DNA from: Mangrovimicrobium sp033283265
GTDB lineage: Bacteria; Pseudomonadota; Gammaproteobacteria; Pseudomonadales; Halieaceae
Assembly: GCA_033283265.1 (NCBI GenBank)
Contig: JAWMQN010000006.1
Coordinates: forward strand, 62,001-126,000
Direction of reading: 5' to 3'
Length of the DNA: 64,000 nt
In this document: positions 9,098 through 17,439 of the stretch, piece after piece
How positions within the stretch are numbered: position 1 is the stretch's first letter
How the letters are laid out: each line of letters starts with the position of its first letter
Made by a program: the position numbers and the translations under genes
The notes under the pieces: generated by a model
Seen by the model: only the letters and a program-made list of their open reading frames with translations
Database searches by the model: none
What the model was told of the DNA's origin: nothing

Positions 9098-9246
9098 AGC
9101 CTTGCTCCAGTCTCGCTGTGTTGTGCCGAGTGCGCCGGGCCCCCGGACGCGCCGGCCTTGATCGATATCGGGGAGTGCCCCGCCCGGGGGCATCCACGGC
9201 CGACGCGCGGCGCGCAGGGAATTGCCCGGGGCAGGGGTAAAAATAA

Positions 9247-9272
9247 TATAGATATACTTTTATAACAATAAA
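9247..9272 (-). promoter_or_regulatory. Operator-like AT block, copy B (upstream of tatA)
   Basis: Read on the minus strand, TTATTGTTATAA resembles the left arm ATAATGTTATAT of the recurring palindrome (about nine of twelve bases). The right arm is weak (five of eight). It lies about 150 bases upstream of the tatA start in an AT-rich island. Assignment is tentative. Confidence 0.3.
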
Positions 9273-9310
9273 AATCAGGTGCCCCGTGCGCCGCGCCTGG
9301 CGTGTGCCTG

Positions 9311-10006
9311 CTACTCCATGTTGGCCATCTCGATGACGGCGTCCATGTCCTCCACCACGAGCACGTGCCGCGAGGGCGTGGTGATAACGCCGTCCCGCTT
9401 GAGTTTGGTGAGGGAGCGGCTGACAGTCTCTACCGTGAGGCCGAGGTAGTCGGCGATGTCCTGGCGGGTCATGGGCAAGTCGAGATGCTCCGCGGCAGCC
9501 CCCGGCAGTCGTTGCAGCAGTTCCATGATCAGGAAGCAGATGCGCTCGTCGGCCTTTTTCTGGCCGAGGACATAGACCTGGTCGAGGGCGTGGGCGAGTA
9601 CGTTGGCGCTGATGTCCTTGATGTTGCGCTTGAGCCGGGGGGAGGTGTCGGCGAGGGCGAGCAGTTTTTGCTGGTTGAACTCGTAGGCGGTGAAATTGCC
9701 GAGGGTCTTCACGCCGTACTCGAAGAATTCGGAGTGGCTCAGGCCGACGAAATCGCCGGGGAAAAGGAAGGCCAGCACCTGCCGGTGGCCGGTGCTGGAC
9801 ATCCGCTCGACCAGGGCGGAACCGGTTACCAGGTTGAAAACCCGTTCGGCGGGGGTGTGCTGGGTGAACAGGTACTGTTGCTCGGGGCAGACCTTGAGTC
9901 GGGCGATACTGGCCAGGCTGGCCAGTTCCGTCTCGTCGAGGTCCTTGTAGAGATGGTAGTCACGACCGAAATCAGCCGTGCCCGTGGCAGGTTTGTCAGT
10001 GTGCAT
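9311..10006 (-). CDS. Crp/Fnr family transcriptional regulator
   Basis: The 231-residue protein has an N-terminal cyclic-nucleotide-binding-type beta-roll (FTQHTPAERVFNLVTGSALVE, FLFPGDFVGL), a long dimer helix and a C-terminal winged helix (MTRQDIADYLGLTVETVSRSLTKL). The recognition helix carries E-T-V-S-R, as in FNR. Only two cysteines are present (in KVCPEQ and ERICF), so an FNR-type four-Cys iron-sulfur cluster is not expected and the signal is unknown. It is divergent from the fourth DUF1838 unit, across a 559-base gap, and could control it. Binding sites were not established. Confidence 0.88.
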   Translation of the reverse strand: MHTDKPATGTADFGRDYHLYKDLDETELASLASIARLKVCPEQQYLFTQHTPAERVFNLVTGSALVERMSSTGHRQVLAFLFPGDFVGLSHSEFFEYGVKTLGNFTAYEFNQQKLLALADTSPRLKRNIKDISANVLAHALDQVYVLGQKKADERICFLIMELLQRLPGAAAEHLDLPMTRQDIADYLGLTVETVSRSLTKLKRDGVITTPSRHVLVVEDMDAVIEMANME

Positions 10007-10565
10007 GGTGGGCCGGCGATTTCCTGTAATTATGGGTGTTGTTTACCAGTGCAATTATAGGCCAGCGAGTCGGGGCAGATACAACGCCGGCGCAGGCCCC
10101 GGCAGGAGGCCTGGCTTCCTGCGCGGCATGCTGTTGCCGGGGAGAGGGGGCAGGCCTGCATAAAGTATTGACACCGGTATCCACGAAGCATGAATATAAT
10201 GTTATATGTATGTAACATTATTGAGGGGTGGGCAAGGCCGCGCCTGGTTGCATGGCCAGGTTCCACGCAAAATAGCACTGGGTGTACGCGATTGCGGCAG
10301 TCGTGGCGTCCACGTTACAGCTACGGATATGGATGGGGCCGAGGCCCTGCCGGAGTCGGCGCGCGGCGCGGTTTCGCCGTTTCCCGGGTCGTGCCCAAGC
10401 CGGCAGCACAGCTGGAGGTCGAGCGCCCCGCCTGCGCCAGTTGCACGCCGTGGGCGCCATCGTCTCCGCGGGTGAAAGCGGGGAGAGGGTCGTACAGTTA
10501 CCTGATGAACAGCGGCAGTGAGTGCAAGTCCAGCGGCACTGCCACCACAGAGTGAGAGACAGAGT
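10007..10565. other. Long divergent intergenic region
   Basis: No convincing gene is seen in these 559 bases; the open frames lack recognisable domains and ribosome binding sites. The block holds the promoters of the Crp/Fnr gene and of the DUF1838 gene at 10566. TTGACA at 10168-10173 with GAATAT 18 bases later is a possible promoter overlapping the perfect 26-base palindrome. That leaves a leader of more than 300 bases before 10566, long enough for an untranslated regulatory element, but no known riboswitch was recognised. Confidence 0.5.
10196..10221 (+). promoter_or_regulatory. Perfect operator palindrome, copy C
   Basis: ATAATGTTA (10196-10204) and TAACATTAT (10213-10221) are perfect reverse complements separated by eight bases. 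This is the best copy of the motif found upstream of many units in the window. It overlaps a probable -10 element, which fits a repressor site. The regulator is not proven; the GntR protein at 23433-24206 is the leading candidate because its own promoter carries the motif. Confidence 0.7.
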
Positions 10566-11570
10566 ATGAAACAAGACAAGCAACAGGGTGTCGACAGCGC
10601 CCGTCGCGATTTTCTCGGCCTGGCCGGCAAGGCCGCGGTCGGCGCAGGCATTGCCGGTGTCGGTGCCTCCGCACTGGCCGCAGGGGCGGATTGTGCCGAC
10701 AGTGTCGACTACTCGACGCTGAAGTACGACGACAACTTCTGGAACCGCGATGCCATGGCGCGCCTGCAGGCAGACCTGGATATCGGCAAGCAGAAATTCG
10801 GCTGGTACTCGGGCACAGTCAACGGTGTGCGGGCCGGCGAGAAGGTCAGGCCGCTGTTCGGCTTCGAGGGTTTTTCCTTTGCCCGCCTGCAGGATATCGG
10901 CGACGGCGTGTACCAGAAACTGCTGCGCGAGGTCGGCTTCTACACCGATCTCGCGACCGGGGAAATTCTCGAGCACTGGGACAACCCCTACACCGGCGAG
11001 CGGGTGAAAGTGGTCCCCGTCGCCAACGACCCTTTCAACTACAAGATCGGCCCTTACTACCCCGATCCGCCTTCCTACGGCGGCCTCAACAAGGACAAGC
11101 CGCCGAAGCGCCCGCTGCTGCTCGACTGGCGCGAGACCGGCGACAACAAGGTATTCCTGCGCACGCCGATCCACCTGTTCTACCCCTCGGCGCTGCAGCC
11201 GGAGCAGTGGCCGCGGGAATCCTCCGGGCCGATGAACCGGGTGTCAGAGATGTTCACCTACGTTATCGATCGCGAGGACCTGGCGGACCCGGGCAAGACC
11301 AGTCTCGAGTACTCGGGTAACTGGTCGCGGATCACGCCCTGGCTGCCCTGGATGCTGATGGGCCAGGCCGAGGGGCACATCTACTACGACTGCATGATGG
11401 GCGGCTACAATGACATGAGAGTGCTCTCGCCCAAGGTGAAGGCCTATGCGGAAAAACACTATCCCAAGTATTTCAACGCCCCCACCGAGTACCAGGAGCC
11501 GAGCTTCTCGAGCCTGGAACACTACGCCCGCGAACAAAAACCGGCGCCGGTGAAGAAGGCAGCCGAGTGA
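10566..11570 (+). CDS. Tat-exported DUF1838 family protein (paralogue 4)
   Basis: The 334-residue product starts with a Tat-type signal (SARRDFLGLAGKAAVG, then a hydrophobic Ala/Gly run to about residue 39). It has the DUF1838 landmarks: W-x-NPYTGERVKVVP, a tyrosine/proline-rich middle, WLPWMLMGQAEGHIYYD, and a lysine-rich C-terminal extension not seen in the shorter paralogues. ATG 10566 is chosen because it precedes the signal; the upstream in-frame start lacks a ribosome binding site. The cytochrome c gene follows 74 bases later and the FAD oxidase after that, which links this DUF1838 protein to a redox pair. Confidence 0.85.
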   Translation: MKQDKQQGVDSARRDFLGLAGKAAVGAGIAGVGASALAAGADCADSVDYSTLKYDDNFWNRDAMARLQADLDIGKQKFGWYSGTVNGVRAGEKVRPLFGFEGFSFARLQDIGDGVYQKLLREVGFYTDLATGEILEHWDNPYTGERVKVVPVANDPFNYKIGPYYPDPPSYGGLNKDKPPKRPLLLDWRETGDNKVFLRTPIHLFYPSALQPEQWPRESSGPMNRVSEMFTYVIDREDLADPGKTSLEYSGNWSRITPWLPWMLMGQAEGHIYYDCMMGGYNDMRVLSPKVKAYAEKHYPKYFNAPTEYQEPSFSSLEHYAREQKPAPVKKAAE

Positions 11571-11644
11571 TTATTGCGCAGGGTGAAATCCGTGAGCCCG
11601 CCGCCAGTGAAATTGTTCCCGTGTTTAACTATTCAGGCAGATTC

Positions 11645-11959
11645 ATGAAGAAAATGATGATTTACCGGGGCCTGGCCCTGACCCTGTTGCTGGCCAGCGG
11701 CCAGTTGTTCGCCGCCGAGGCCGGAGAGCGCCCCGAACCACCGCCGGGAACGGTGGTCTGCTTCAGCTGTCACGGCAGCGATGGCGTCAGCAGCAGCGGC
11801 CTGTGGCCCAACCTGGCCGGGCAGAAAGCGCCCTACCTGGTCAAGCAGATGCAGGATTTCAAGAACGGCAAGCGCACTGACCCGATGATGGGCCCGATGG
11901 CGAAGAACCTCAGCGACGAGCAGATTACCGCGATCGCGGAATACTTCTCCCAGTTGTAG
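11645..11959 (+). CDS. Periplasmic monohaem cytochrome c
   Basis: The 104-residue protein has a Sec signal (about 1-23), one haem-binding CFSCH motif (39-43) and a C-terminal Met region (MMGPMAKNLSDEQITAIAEYFSQL) that can supply the sixth ligand. This is the class I cytochrome c553-like form. It lies 37 bases before a VAO-type FAD oxidase. A flavoprotein plus small cytochrome c pair resembles 4-cresol dehydrogenase (PchF/PchC), so the cytochrome may accept electrons from the oxidase or from a neighbouring Tat-exported enzyme. The start was set by the signal peptide; an in-frame upstream extension is less likely. Confidence 0.88.
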   Translation: MKKMMIYRGLALTLLLASGQLFAAEAGERPEPPPGTVVCFSCHGSDGVSSSGLWPNLAGQKAPYLVKQMQDFKNGKRTDPMMGPMAKNLSDEQITAIAEYFSQL

Positions 11960-11996
11960 TTCAGCGCCCAGTGCCTTTTTTTGCAGGAGTAAATTG

Positions 11997-13577
11997 ATGT
12001 CGATGCCCTTAGCGTCAAGCGGCTTGCTGGAACAGCTCTGCGCTTGCCTCGGCGAGGAGCACGTTCTCACCGACGAGTATTCGTGCGCGTTCTACACCCA
12101 GGATGTCTACAGCCAGGGCAGCCCCGCGCTGGCGGTGGTGCGGCCGGGTTCGACTGCGGAGCTGTCCGCGGTGGTGAAGGCGACTACCGAAGCCGGTTGC
12201 GCCATCGTGCCCCGCGGCGGCGGCATGTCCTATACCAGCGGCTATGTGCCCGCCGAGGACCGCAGTGTGATCGTCGACACCACGCGGATGTCGAAGGTGC
12301 TGGAGATCAACACCGAGGACATGTACGTCACGGTCGAGTGCGGCTGCACCTGGCAGGCCCTGCACGAGGCGCTGGCGGACACCGGCCTGCGCACCCCTTA
12401 CTGGGGCACGCTTTCCGGTCGCTACGCCACTGTCGGCGGCGGCATCTCGCAGAACGCCATCTTCTGGGGCTCCGGCCAGTTCGGCAGCGCCGCCGACTCG
12501 GTCATCGGCCTGGAAGTGGTGCTGGCAGACGGTTCCATCCTGCGCACCGGTTCCGGCGCCCAGGTCAACGGCACGCCGTTTTTCCGCCACTACGGCCCGG
12601 ATCTCACCGGCCTGTTCACCTGTGATACCGGCGCCCTCGGCTTCAAGGCGGTGATCACCCTGCGCCTGATCCCGCAACTGCCGGCGAAGGAATACCTGGC
12701 GATGGACTTCCAGCGCGGCGAGGACGCGCTGGCGGCGATGAGTGAAATCGGCCGCAAGGGCCTGGCCATGGAATGCTTCGGCTTCGATCCCTACCTGCAG
12801 GCCCAGCGCATGAAGCGCGAGAGCCTCGCCGCGGACGTGAAGTCCCTGGCCGGGGTGATGAAGAGCAGCGGCTCCGTGTTCGGCGCGCTCAAGGAGGGGG
12901 CGAAGGTCGCGCTGGCCGGCCGTCGCTACATGAACGACGTCGAGTTCTCCATCCAGGTGATCATCGAGGAGCGCTGCCCGGAAGCCGCCCAGCTTATGGC
13001 GCGCCAGGTGCGCGAGATTATCGCCCGCTACAAGGGTCGCGAGATCGAGAACAGCATTCCCAAGATCGTCCGCGCCAACCCTTTCGGCCCGGTCAACAAC
13101 ATGGTCGGCCCCGAGGGCGAGCGCTGGGTGCCGGTACACGCACTGCTGCCGCACTCGAAGGTGATTGCCGCTTTCGCGGGTGTCGAGGCGATCAAGCAGC
13201 GCCACGCGGCACTGATCGAGGAGCAGGGCATCGGCATGGGCTACCTCTTCGCCACGGTATCCACCAACTGCTTCGCCCTGGAGCCGGTGTTCTTCTGGCC
13301 GGATGAACTCAACGAGTTGCACCGCAAGAGCGTCACCCCGGACCACCTCAAGCGCCTCAAGGGCTTTCCCGCCAACGCGGCCTCCCGGGCGGCAGTGGCG
13401 ACCATTCGCCAGGACATCATCGAGCTGTTCACGCAGATGGGCGGCGTGCACCTGCAGATCGGCAAGAGCTACCGCTACCGCGAGGGGCTCGACGGCAACA
13501 GCTGGAAGCTGCTGAGCGGGATCAAGGGGCTGCTGGATCCGCAGCACCGGGTCAACCCGGGGTCGCTGGGGCTGTAG
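11997..13577 (+). CDS. FAD-binding oxidase, VAO/PCMH family
   Basis: The 526-residue flavoprotein has the PCMH-type FAD-binding fold: VRPGSTAELSAVVKATTEAG, the PRGGGMSYTSGYVP diphosphate-binding segment, and VGGGISQNAIFWGSGQFGSAADSVIGLEVVL. A FAD-linked oxidase C-terminal domain ends in a family-typical VNPGSLGL. Length and gene order (cytochrome c immediately upstream) match 4-cresol dehydrogenase-like enzymes, which oxidise phenolic or alcohol substrates and pass electrons to cytochrome c. No signal peptide is visible although the partner cytochrome is secreted, so physical pairing is open. GGAG about eight bases before ATG 11997 supports the start. A terminator follows. Confidence 0.82.
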   Translation: MSMPLASSGLLEQLCACLGEEHVLTDEYSCAFYTQDVYSQGSPALAVVRPGSTAELSAVVKATTEAGCAIVPRGGGMSYTSGYVPAEDRSVIVDTTRMSKVLEINTEDMYVTVECGCTWQALHEALADTGLRTPYWGTLSGRYATVGGGISQNAIFWGSGQFGSAADSVIGLEVVLADGSILRTGSGAQVNGTPFFRHYGPDLTGLFTCDTGALGFKAVITLRLIPQLPAKEYLAMDFQRGEDALAAMSEIGRKGLAMECFGFDPYLQAQRMKRESLAADVKSLAGVMKSSGSVFGALKEGAKVALAGRRYMNDVEFSIQVIIEERCPEAAQLMARQVREIIARYKGREIENSIPKIVRANPFGPVNNMVGPEGERWVPVHALLPHSKVIAAFAGVEAIKQRHAALIEEQGIGMGYLFATVSTNCFALEPVFFWPDELNELHRKSVTPDHLKRLKGFPANAASRAAVATIRQDIIELFTQMGGVHLQIGKSYRYREGLDGNSWKLLSGIKGLLDPQHRVNPGSLGL

Positions 13578-13600
13578 AACGGGGCTGGAAAAAAGCGATA

Positions 13601-13640
13601 AAAAAAGGGGTCAGAGTTTTTACTCTGCCCCCTTTTTTTT
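13601..13640. terminator. Bidirectional terminator with GGGGTCAGAG stem
   Basis: AAAAAAGGGG, CAGAG, a T-rich loop, CTCTG, CCCC and a run of T form a hairpin with A/T tracts on both sides, directly after the FAD oxidase stop and before the convergent receptor gene. The GGGGTCAG stem recurs at 13679. Confidence 0.8.
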
Positions 13641-13678
13641 TAGCCATTGTTTCGTTCGGCGTGGGGGTGCTTCGGGCG

Positions 13679-13704
13679 GGGGTCAGGGTCGTGACTCTGA
13701 CCCC
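13679..13704. repeat. REP-like GGGGTCAG hairpin
   Basis: GGGGTCAG at the left and CTGACCCC at the right are perfect reverse complements around a mostly paired centre (GGTCGTGACT). It lies 15 bases past the end of the minus-strand receptor gene and shares its stem with the hairpin at 13601. This looks like a dispersed palindromic unit, possibly acting as a terminator. Confidence 0.6.
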
Positions 13705-13719
13705 GGGGTGGAGTGAGCC

Positions 13720-16245
13720 CTAGAACCGGTAGCTGAAATCCAGGCCGTAGGCGCGCAGCGCCGAGGGGTGGTCGAAGCTGCCGCCGAATTCCGGCGCCGG
13801 GATCACTTCCTGCAGGTACTCCTCGTCGGTCAGGTTGCGGCCCCAGGCGGTGAGCGACCAGCTCTCGGCTTCCAGTCCAATACGCAGGTCGATGGTGTCG
13901 TAGGGATCGCGCGAGGACTTGGAGAAGTCCTGGTTGAACCCGGGCCCGAAGAAGGCGTTCCAGATGGTCGGGGTCTGCTCGCCCTGCAGGGTGTGGAACC
14001 AGGTCTCGCCCACGTACTGCCAGTCCAGGCGGCTGACCAGGTCCAGGCTGCCGCCCAGCGGCAGCACCCACTCCACGCCGAGGTTGGCGGTGGTGTCCGG
14101 GGCCTGTGGTACCTCGTTGCCCTCGCTGAGCGGGCGGTTGCGGTTTTTCACGATCTCCGAGTCGAGCAGGCCGATACCGCCGTAGAGCGACAGGCCGGGG
14201 GCGGCGAGGAAGGTGAAGTCCGCCTCCACACCCTGCACATAGATCTCATCGATGGTGGTCACCGAGCGCAGCAGGCCGAAGGGGCCGGCGAAGAACTCGA
14301 AGAACTGGTTGTCCTCGACGTCGGTGCGGAAGACCGAGGCGTTGAGGCGCAGCCGGCGCTCGAGGAACTCGGACTTCACGCCCAGTTCCCAGGCCTCGGA
14401 CACCTCCTTGTCGTACTCGTCGGTGACGCTCAGGCCGGCACCCACCGTCTCCCCCGGGCCGCCGTAGCCGGCGTTGAACCAGTAGTTGATCAGGTCCTCG
14501 GTGCCGACCGAGTTGAAGCCGCCGCTGCGGAAGCCGACACCGTAGCTGGCGTAGAGGTTGATATTGTCGGTCGCCGCCCAGTTCAGGCTGACCTTGGGCT
14601 GGAACTGGCTGTAGCTCTGGTCGCGATCGGGAATGCCGTCCGGGTTGCTGGCGTAGGCCGGATTGAGCGGGCCGGGGGCGCCGGTGACCGGGTCCAGCAG
14701 GTTGATGTTGAGGCCGGAGTTGCTGACGTTGGGCACCTGGTTCTCGACTTCCCGCTCCTCGCGGTCGTAGCGCGCGGCGAAGGCCAGCTCCAGGGTTTCG
14801 CTCAGGTCGATCTCGATCTGGCCGTAGACGGCGTAAACCGAAGTGCTGAAATCATCCCAGAACAGCAGGTCGGTCGGGTTGCGGCCGGTGGCCGGGACGT
14901 AGGGCGCGCGGGTGAAGCCCTGGCCCTGGTCGGCGCCGTAGGCGACCACCACCTCGCGCTCGATCTGGGCCAGGTAGACACCGCCGATCCAGCGCAGGGG
15001 CTGGTCGCCGGGCGAGCTGAGCCGGGCGTCGAAGCTGAGGTCCTCCTGGTTGCGCTCCTGGTACTGGTAACCGTCGCAGGCGGTGGCGGTATAGGGGCCG
15101 TAGACGCCCTCGAAATCCTGCCCCGGCGGCAGCACCAGGAAGGGCGCCAGCACGTCGCCGAAGAGGTCGGGGCGGGTGAAGCTGTTGAGGGTGGCGCGAT
15201 CGCTCTGGCAGGCGTCGGTCAGCTCGTAGCCGTAGAAGGAGGCGCTGGTGCCGTCGGACATCAGGTACTCCTCCAGTTCGTTGTAGGCGAGGCTGGCGCT
15301 GAGGTCGGCGAAGCCGAGGTCCCAGTCCGCCTTCACCGCCAGCTCGGTGGTTTCCTGCTCGTTTTCCCCCGGCACGTTGAACATGAAGCCGAAGTCCAGC
15401 TCGTTGACGTCCTTGAAGTATTCCGGCGAGCCGAGCACGTCGACGAATTGCGGGATGGCGAAGGCGGCGTTGAAGTTGATTGCGCCGGACTCGGCCTTGG
15501 AATAGCCGCCGCGGAAATCCAGCGACAGGGCGTCGTTGACGTTCCAGATCACCCGCGCCCGGGCGCTGGAATCCTCGAGGTAGTCAACGGCGTCATCGGC
15601 GCCGGTGAAGCGGTTGCTGTAGAAGCCGTCGGTCTGCCGTGTGCTGACCGCCAGGCGCGCCAGCAGGGTGTCCTCGACCAGCGGGCCGCTGATCATGGCA
15701 TTGGCCTTGTAGCCATTGTTGTTGGCGGCGCCGCCGCTCACCCGGCCCTCGAATTCATTGCCCGGCGCCTGGGTGGTGACCAGCACCGCCCCGGCGACCG
15801 CGTTGCGCCCGTACAGCGCACCCTGGGGACCCTTGAGAACCTCGATCTGCTGGATGTCGAACAGCTCCTCGTTGAAGCTGTTGGGGTTGGTGCTGAGAAT
15901 GCCGTCGACGACATAGGCGAAGGTCGACTCGGCATCGCGGGTGGAGACCACCCCGCGGATACTCACCTGGGTGTCGCCGACGTTGCCGGAATCGACCAGG
16001 GTGACGTTGGGTATCAGGCTGATGAAGTCCCCGGCGCGCTCGATGCCGGCGCGCTCGATGGTGGCCTGGTCGATGGCGCTGATGGCGATGGGTACGTCCT
16101 GCAGGTTCTCCGTGCGTTTGCGCGCGGTGACCACGACTTCCTCGACCGCGAATTCGGCGGGCTGCGCCTGGATGCTCGCGCTGCCTGTCCAGGCCGCGCT
16201 GGCTGCCAGTAACCCTGTGACGATCCTGCTGTTTTTCCTGTTCAT
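13720..16245 (-). CDS. TonB-dependent outer-membrane receptor 2
   Basis: The 841-residue receptor has a signal peptide (about 1-27, ending IQAQ), a Ton-box-like VEEVVVTARKRTENLQDVP, and a plug with VSIRGV and VLKGPQGALYGRNAVAGAVLV, followed by a long barrel ending LDFSYRF. It is the largest of the four receptors here. It is convergent with the FAD oxidase and separated from it by two hairpins. Its upstream gap (16246-16509) contains an AT-rich block with a perfect TTGATATATCAA palindrome. Substrate class is unknown; the catabolic setting argues for an organic ligand, but iron uptake is not excluded. Confidence 0.9.
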   Translation of the reverse strand: MNRKNSRIVTGLLAASAAWTGSASIQAQPAEFAVEEVVVTARKRTENLQDVPIAISAIDQATIERAGIERAGDFISLIPNVTLVDSGNVGDTQVSIRGVVSTRDAESTFAYVVDGILSTNPNSFNEELFDIQQIEVLKGPQGALYGRNAVAGAVLVTTQAPGNEFEGRVSGGAANNNGYKANAMISGPLVEDTLLARLAVSTRQTDGFYSNRFTGADDAVDYLEDSSARARVIWNVNDALSLDFRGGYSKAESGAINFNAAFAIPQFVDVLGSPEYFKDVNELDFGFMFNVPGENEQETTELAVKADWDLGFADLSASLAYNELEEYLMSDGTSASFYGYELTDACQSDRATLNSFTRPDLFGDVLAPFLVLPPGQDFEGVYGPYTATACDGYQYQERNQEDLSFDARLSSPGDQPLRWIGGVYLAQIEREVVVAYGADQGQGFTRAPYVPATGRNPTDLLFWDDFSTSVYAVYGQIEIDLSETLELAFAARYDREEREVENQVPNVSNSGLNINLLDPVTGAPGPLNPAYASNPDGIPDRDQSYSQFQPKVSLNWAATDNINLYASYGVGFRSGGFNSVGTEDLINYWFNAGYGGPGETVGAGLSVTDEYDKEVSEAWELGVKSEFLERRLRLNASVFRTDVEDNQFFEFFAGPFGLLRSVTTIDEIYVQGVEADFTFLAAPGLSLYGGIGLLDSEIVKNRNRPLSEGNEVPQAPDTTANLGVEWVLPLGGSLDLVSRLDWQYVGETWFHTLQGEQTPTIWNAFFGPGFNQDFSKSSRDPYDTIDLRIGLEAESWSLTAWGRNLTDEEYLQEVIPAPEFGGSFDHPSALRAYGLDFSYRF

Positions 16246-16367
16246 TCCCCTACCTCCAGGCTGGTGGTTGCCTTGAAAATTGAATCAGATGAGTGGCTAT
16301 TGCCGGTTTGGATGGCTTGCGGGCAGCGCGATGGGAGCGCTGCGGCAACAGCACTCGATCGATAATC

Positions 16368-16393
16368 CTATAGGTATTTTGATATATCAATAA
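16368..16393 (-). promoter_or_regulatory. Operator-like AT block, copy D (upstream of receptor 2)
   Basis: On the minus strand TTATTGATATAT matches the operator left arm at ten of twelve bases, but the right arm is poor. The block contains TTGATATATCAA, a perfect 12-base palindrome. It lies about 125 bases upstream of the receptor start. It could be a decayed copy of the shared site or an unrelated promoter element. Confidence 0.3.
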
Positions 16394-16453
16394 GTTTTAA
16401 AGTCCCGGGTCCGATTTCGCTGCCTGCAGCGCGCCGGGGTGGTGAAACGCGGG

Positions 16454-16480
16454 CAAAAAAAACCCGCCACGGGGGCGGGT
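16454..16480 (-). terminator. Rho-independent terminator of the membrane-protein gene
   Basis: On the minus strand, CCCGCC, a short loop, GGCGGG and a run of eight T follow the stop of the gene at 16510. Confidence 0.8.
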
Positions 16481-16509
16481 AGCAAAACGACAGGGGTCGC
16501 GGGCTGCGC

Positions 16510-17181
16510 TCAGAACGGCTTGGTCGCGCCGAGGAAGCCAACGCTGGCGATACCGATCCAGTACAGGTAGGCGATATAGCGGGAGAGGACGATCTGTTTC
16601 TCCAGGCGCGCTTCGAGCACCGGGTCGTCGCGCTCGGCCAGTGCGCGGAAGATGCGCGTCCACTCGCGCATCACGTAGCGCAGCCAGAGGCCGATCACCA
16701 GCAGCCCGGAGAAGATCAGGATCTTGGTCGAGTACCAGAGCTGGCCGGTGCCGCCGGCGAAGGGGCCGTGGCCGAGCAGGGAGCTGACGCTGGCGACCAC
16801 CAGTAGCGGGATGAGCAGGTAGCGAATCGCCTCGTCGCACTTGGTCAGGCGGATGCCGAGGTCGGTTTCGCGGAAGTAGAAGGCCGACCAGCACAGCGCC
16901 AGCCAGGCGGCGAGGGCCACCCAGACACCAACCAGGAAGGCGCCGCCCCAGGGCTGTACGCCCCAGAAGTAGCCCATGTGCAGGCCCAGCGGGAGCAGCA
17001 GGATGATGCCGGTGCGGGCGAGGATGTCGATGCGGTAGGCGGTCTCGAGGTGCCGACGGCGCTCCTCCATCGACAGCTTGCGGTTGACGATATTGTAGGC
17101 GGTCTGGAAGACGCCCCATTCACCACCCAGCCAGTAGACCATGGCGAGAATGTGCAGCCAGCGCAGGATTGCGAGTTCCAT
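16510..17181 (-). CDS. Small integral membrane protein, CopD/DUF2269-like
   Basis: The 223-residue protein has several predicted membrane helices: WLHILAMVYWLGGEWGVF, a helix near GIILLLPLGLHMGYFWG, VGVWVALAAWLALCWSAFYF, LLIPLLVVASVSSLL, ILIFSGLLVIGLWLRYV and a C-terminal helix. The N-terminal LHILAMVYWLGG resembles the conserved His-containing first helix of CopD/DUF2269-type proteins, some of which bind haem or copper. No enzyme motif is visible. It lies 5' of receptor 2 on the same strand, with its own terminator in between, and is divergent from the leuC-like operon. The function is not recognised. Confidence 0.6.
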   Translation of the reverse strand: MELAILRWLHILAMVYWLGGEWGVFQTAYNIVNRKLSMEERRRHLETAYRIDILARTGIILLLPLGLHMGYFWGVQPWGGAFLVGVWVALAAWLALCWSAFYFRETDLGIRLTKCDEAIRYLLIPLLVVASVSSLLGHGPFAGGTGQLWYSTKILIFSGLLVIGLWLRYVMREWTRIFRALAERDDPVLEARLEKQIVLSRYIAYLYWIGIASVGFLGATKPF

Positions 17182-17372
17182 AAGTTGTTTCCTCTCGGGG
17201 CAGGCCCCGTGGATATGGGGCGCCGCATAAATAAGCTCTGTGAATATAGCTCGCTAGAACTGCCGGTAGACTAGGCCCTGGAAGTTTTGGCTACCTTAAC
17301 AATTGTCAAATGGGCGGGGTGCGTTTCGTCGTAGGGTTAATGTCAGGCACGGATTAACTGTATTCCTAAATC

Positions 17373-17398
17373 CTAATGATATATATTTATATCAAACG
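17373..17398 (+). promoter_or_regulatory. Operator-like palindrome, copy E (upstream of leuCD-like operon)
   Basis: CTAATGATATAT matches the operator left arm at ten or eleven of twelve bases, including the TAATG core. The right half retains only A-x-CA. TGATATA and TATATCA also form a local inverted repeat. It sits about 60 bases before the first gene of the six-gene operon, close to its ribosome binding site. Confidence 0.4.
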
Positions 17399-17439
17399 GA
17401 GGTGGGGTGCGTGTCGCGGGATCAACCACGGCGGGGAAC

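Noticed and set aside
10007..10565. A small gene in the long divergent gap
   Set aside because: Several short frames exist on both strands but none has a ribosome binding site, domain or signal peptide.
13768..16212. An 814-codon open frame on the plus strand opposite receptor 2
   Set aside because: It is antisense to a clear TonB receptor, rich in Val/Ala/Gly/Asp, with no recognisable motif or ribosome binding site.
16379..16392. TTGATATATCAA as an FNR box
   Set aside because: FNR boxes are TTGAT-N4-ATCAA; here the spacer is two bases, so it does not fit.
17407..17439. GTG 17407 as start of the LeuC-like protein
   Set aside because: GGAGG is close upstream, but the 11 extra residues do not match the family, and ATG 17440 begins exactly at the conserved N-terminus. 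It is kept only as an alternative.
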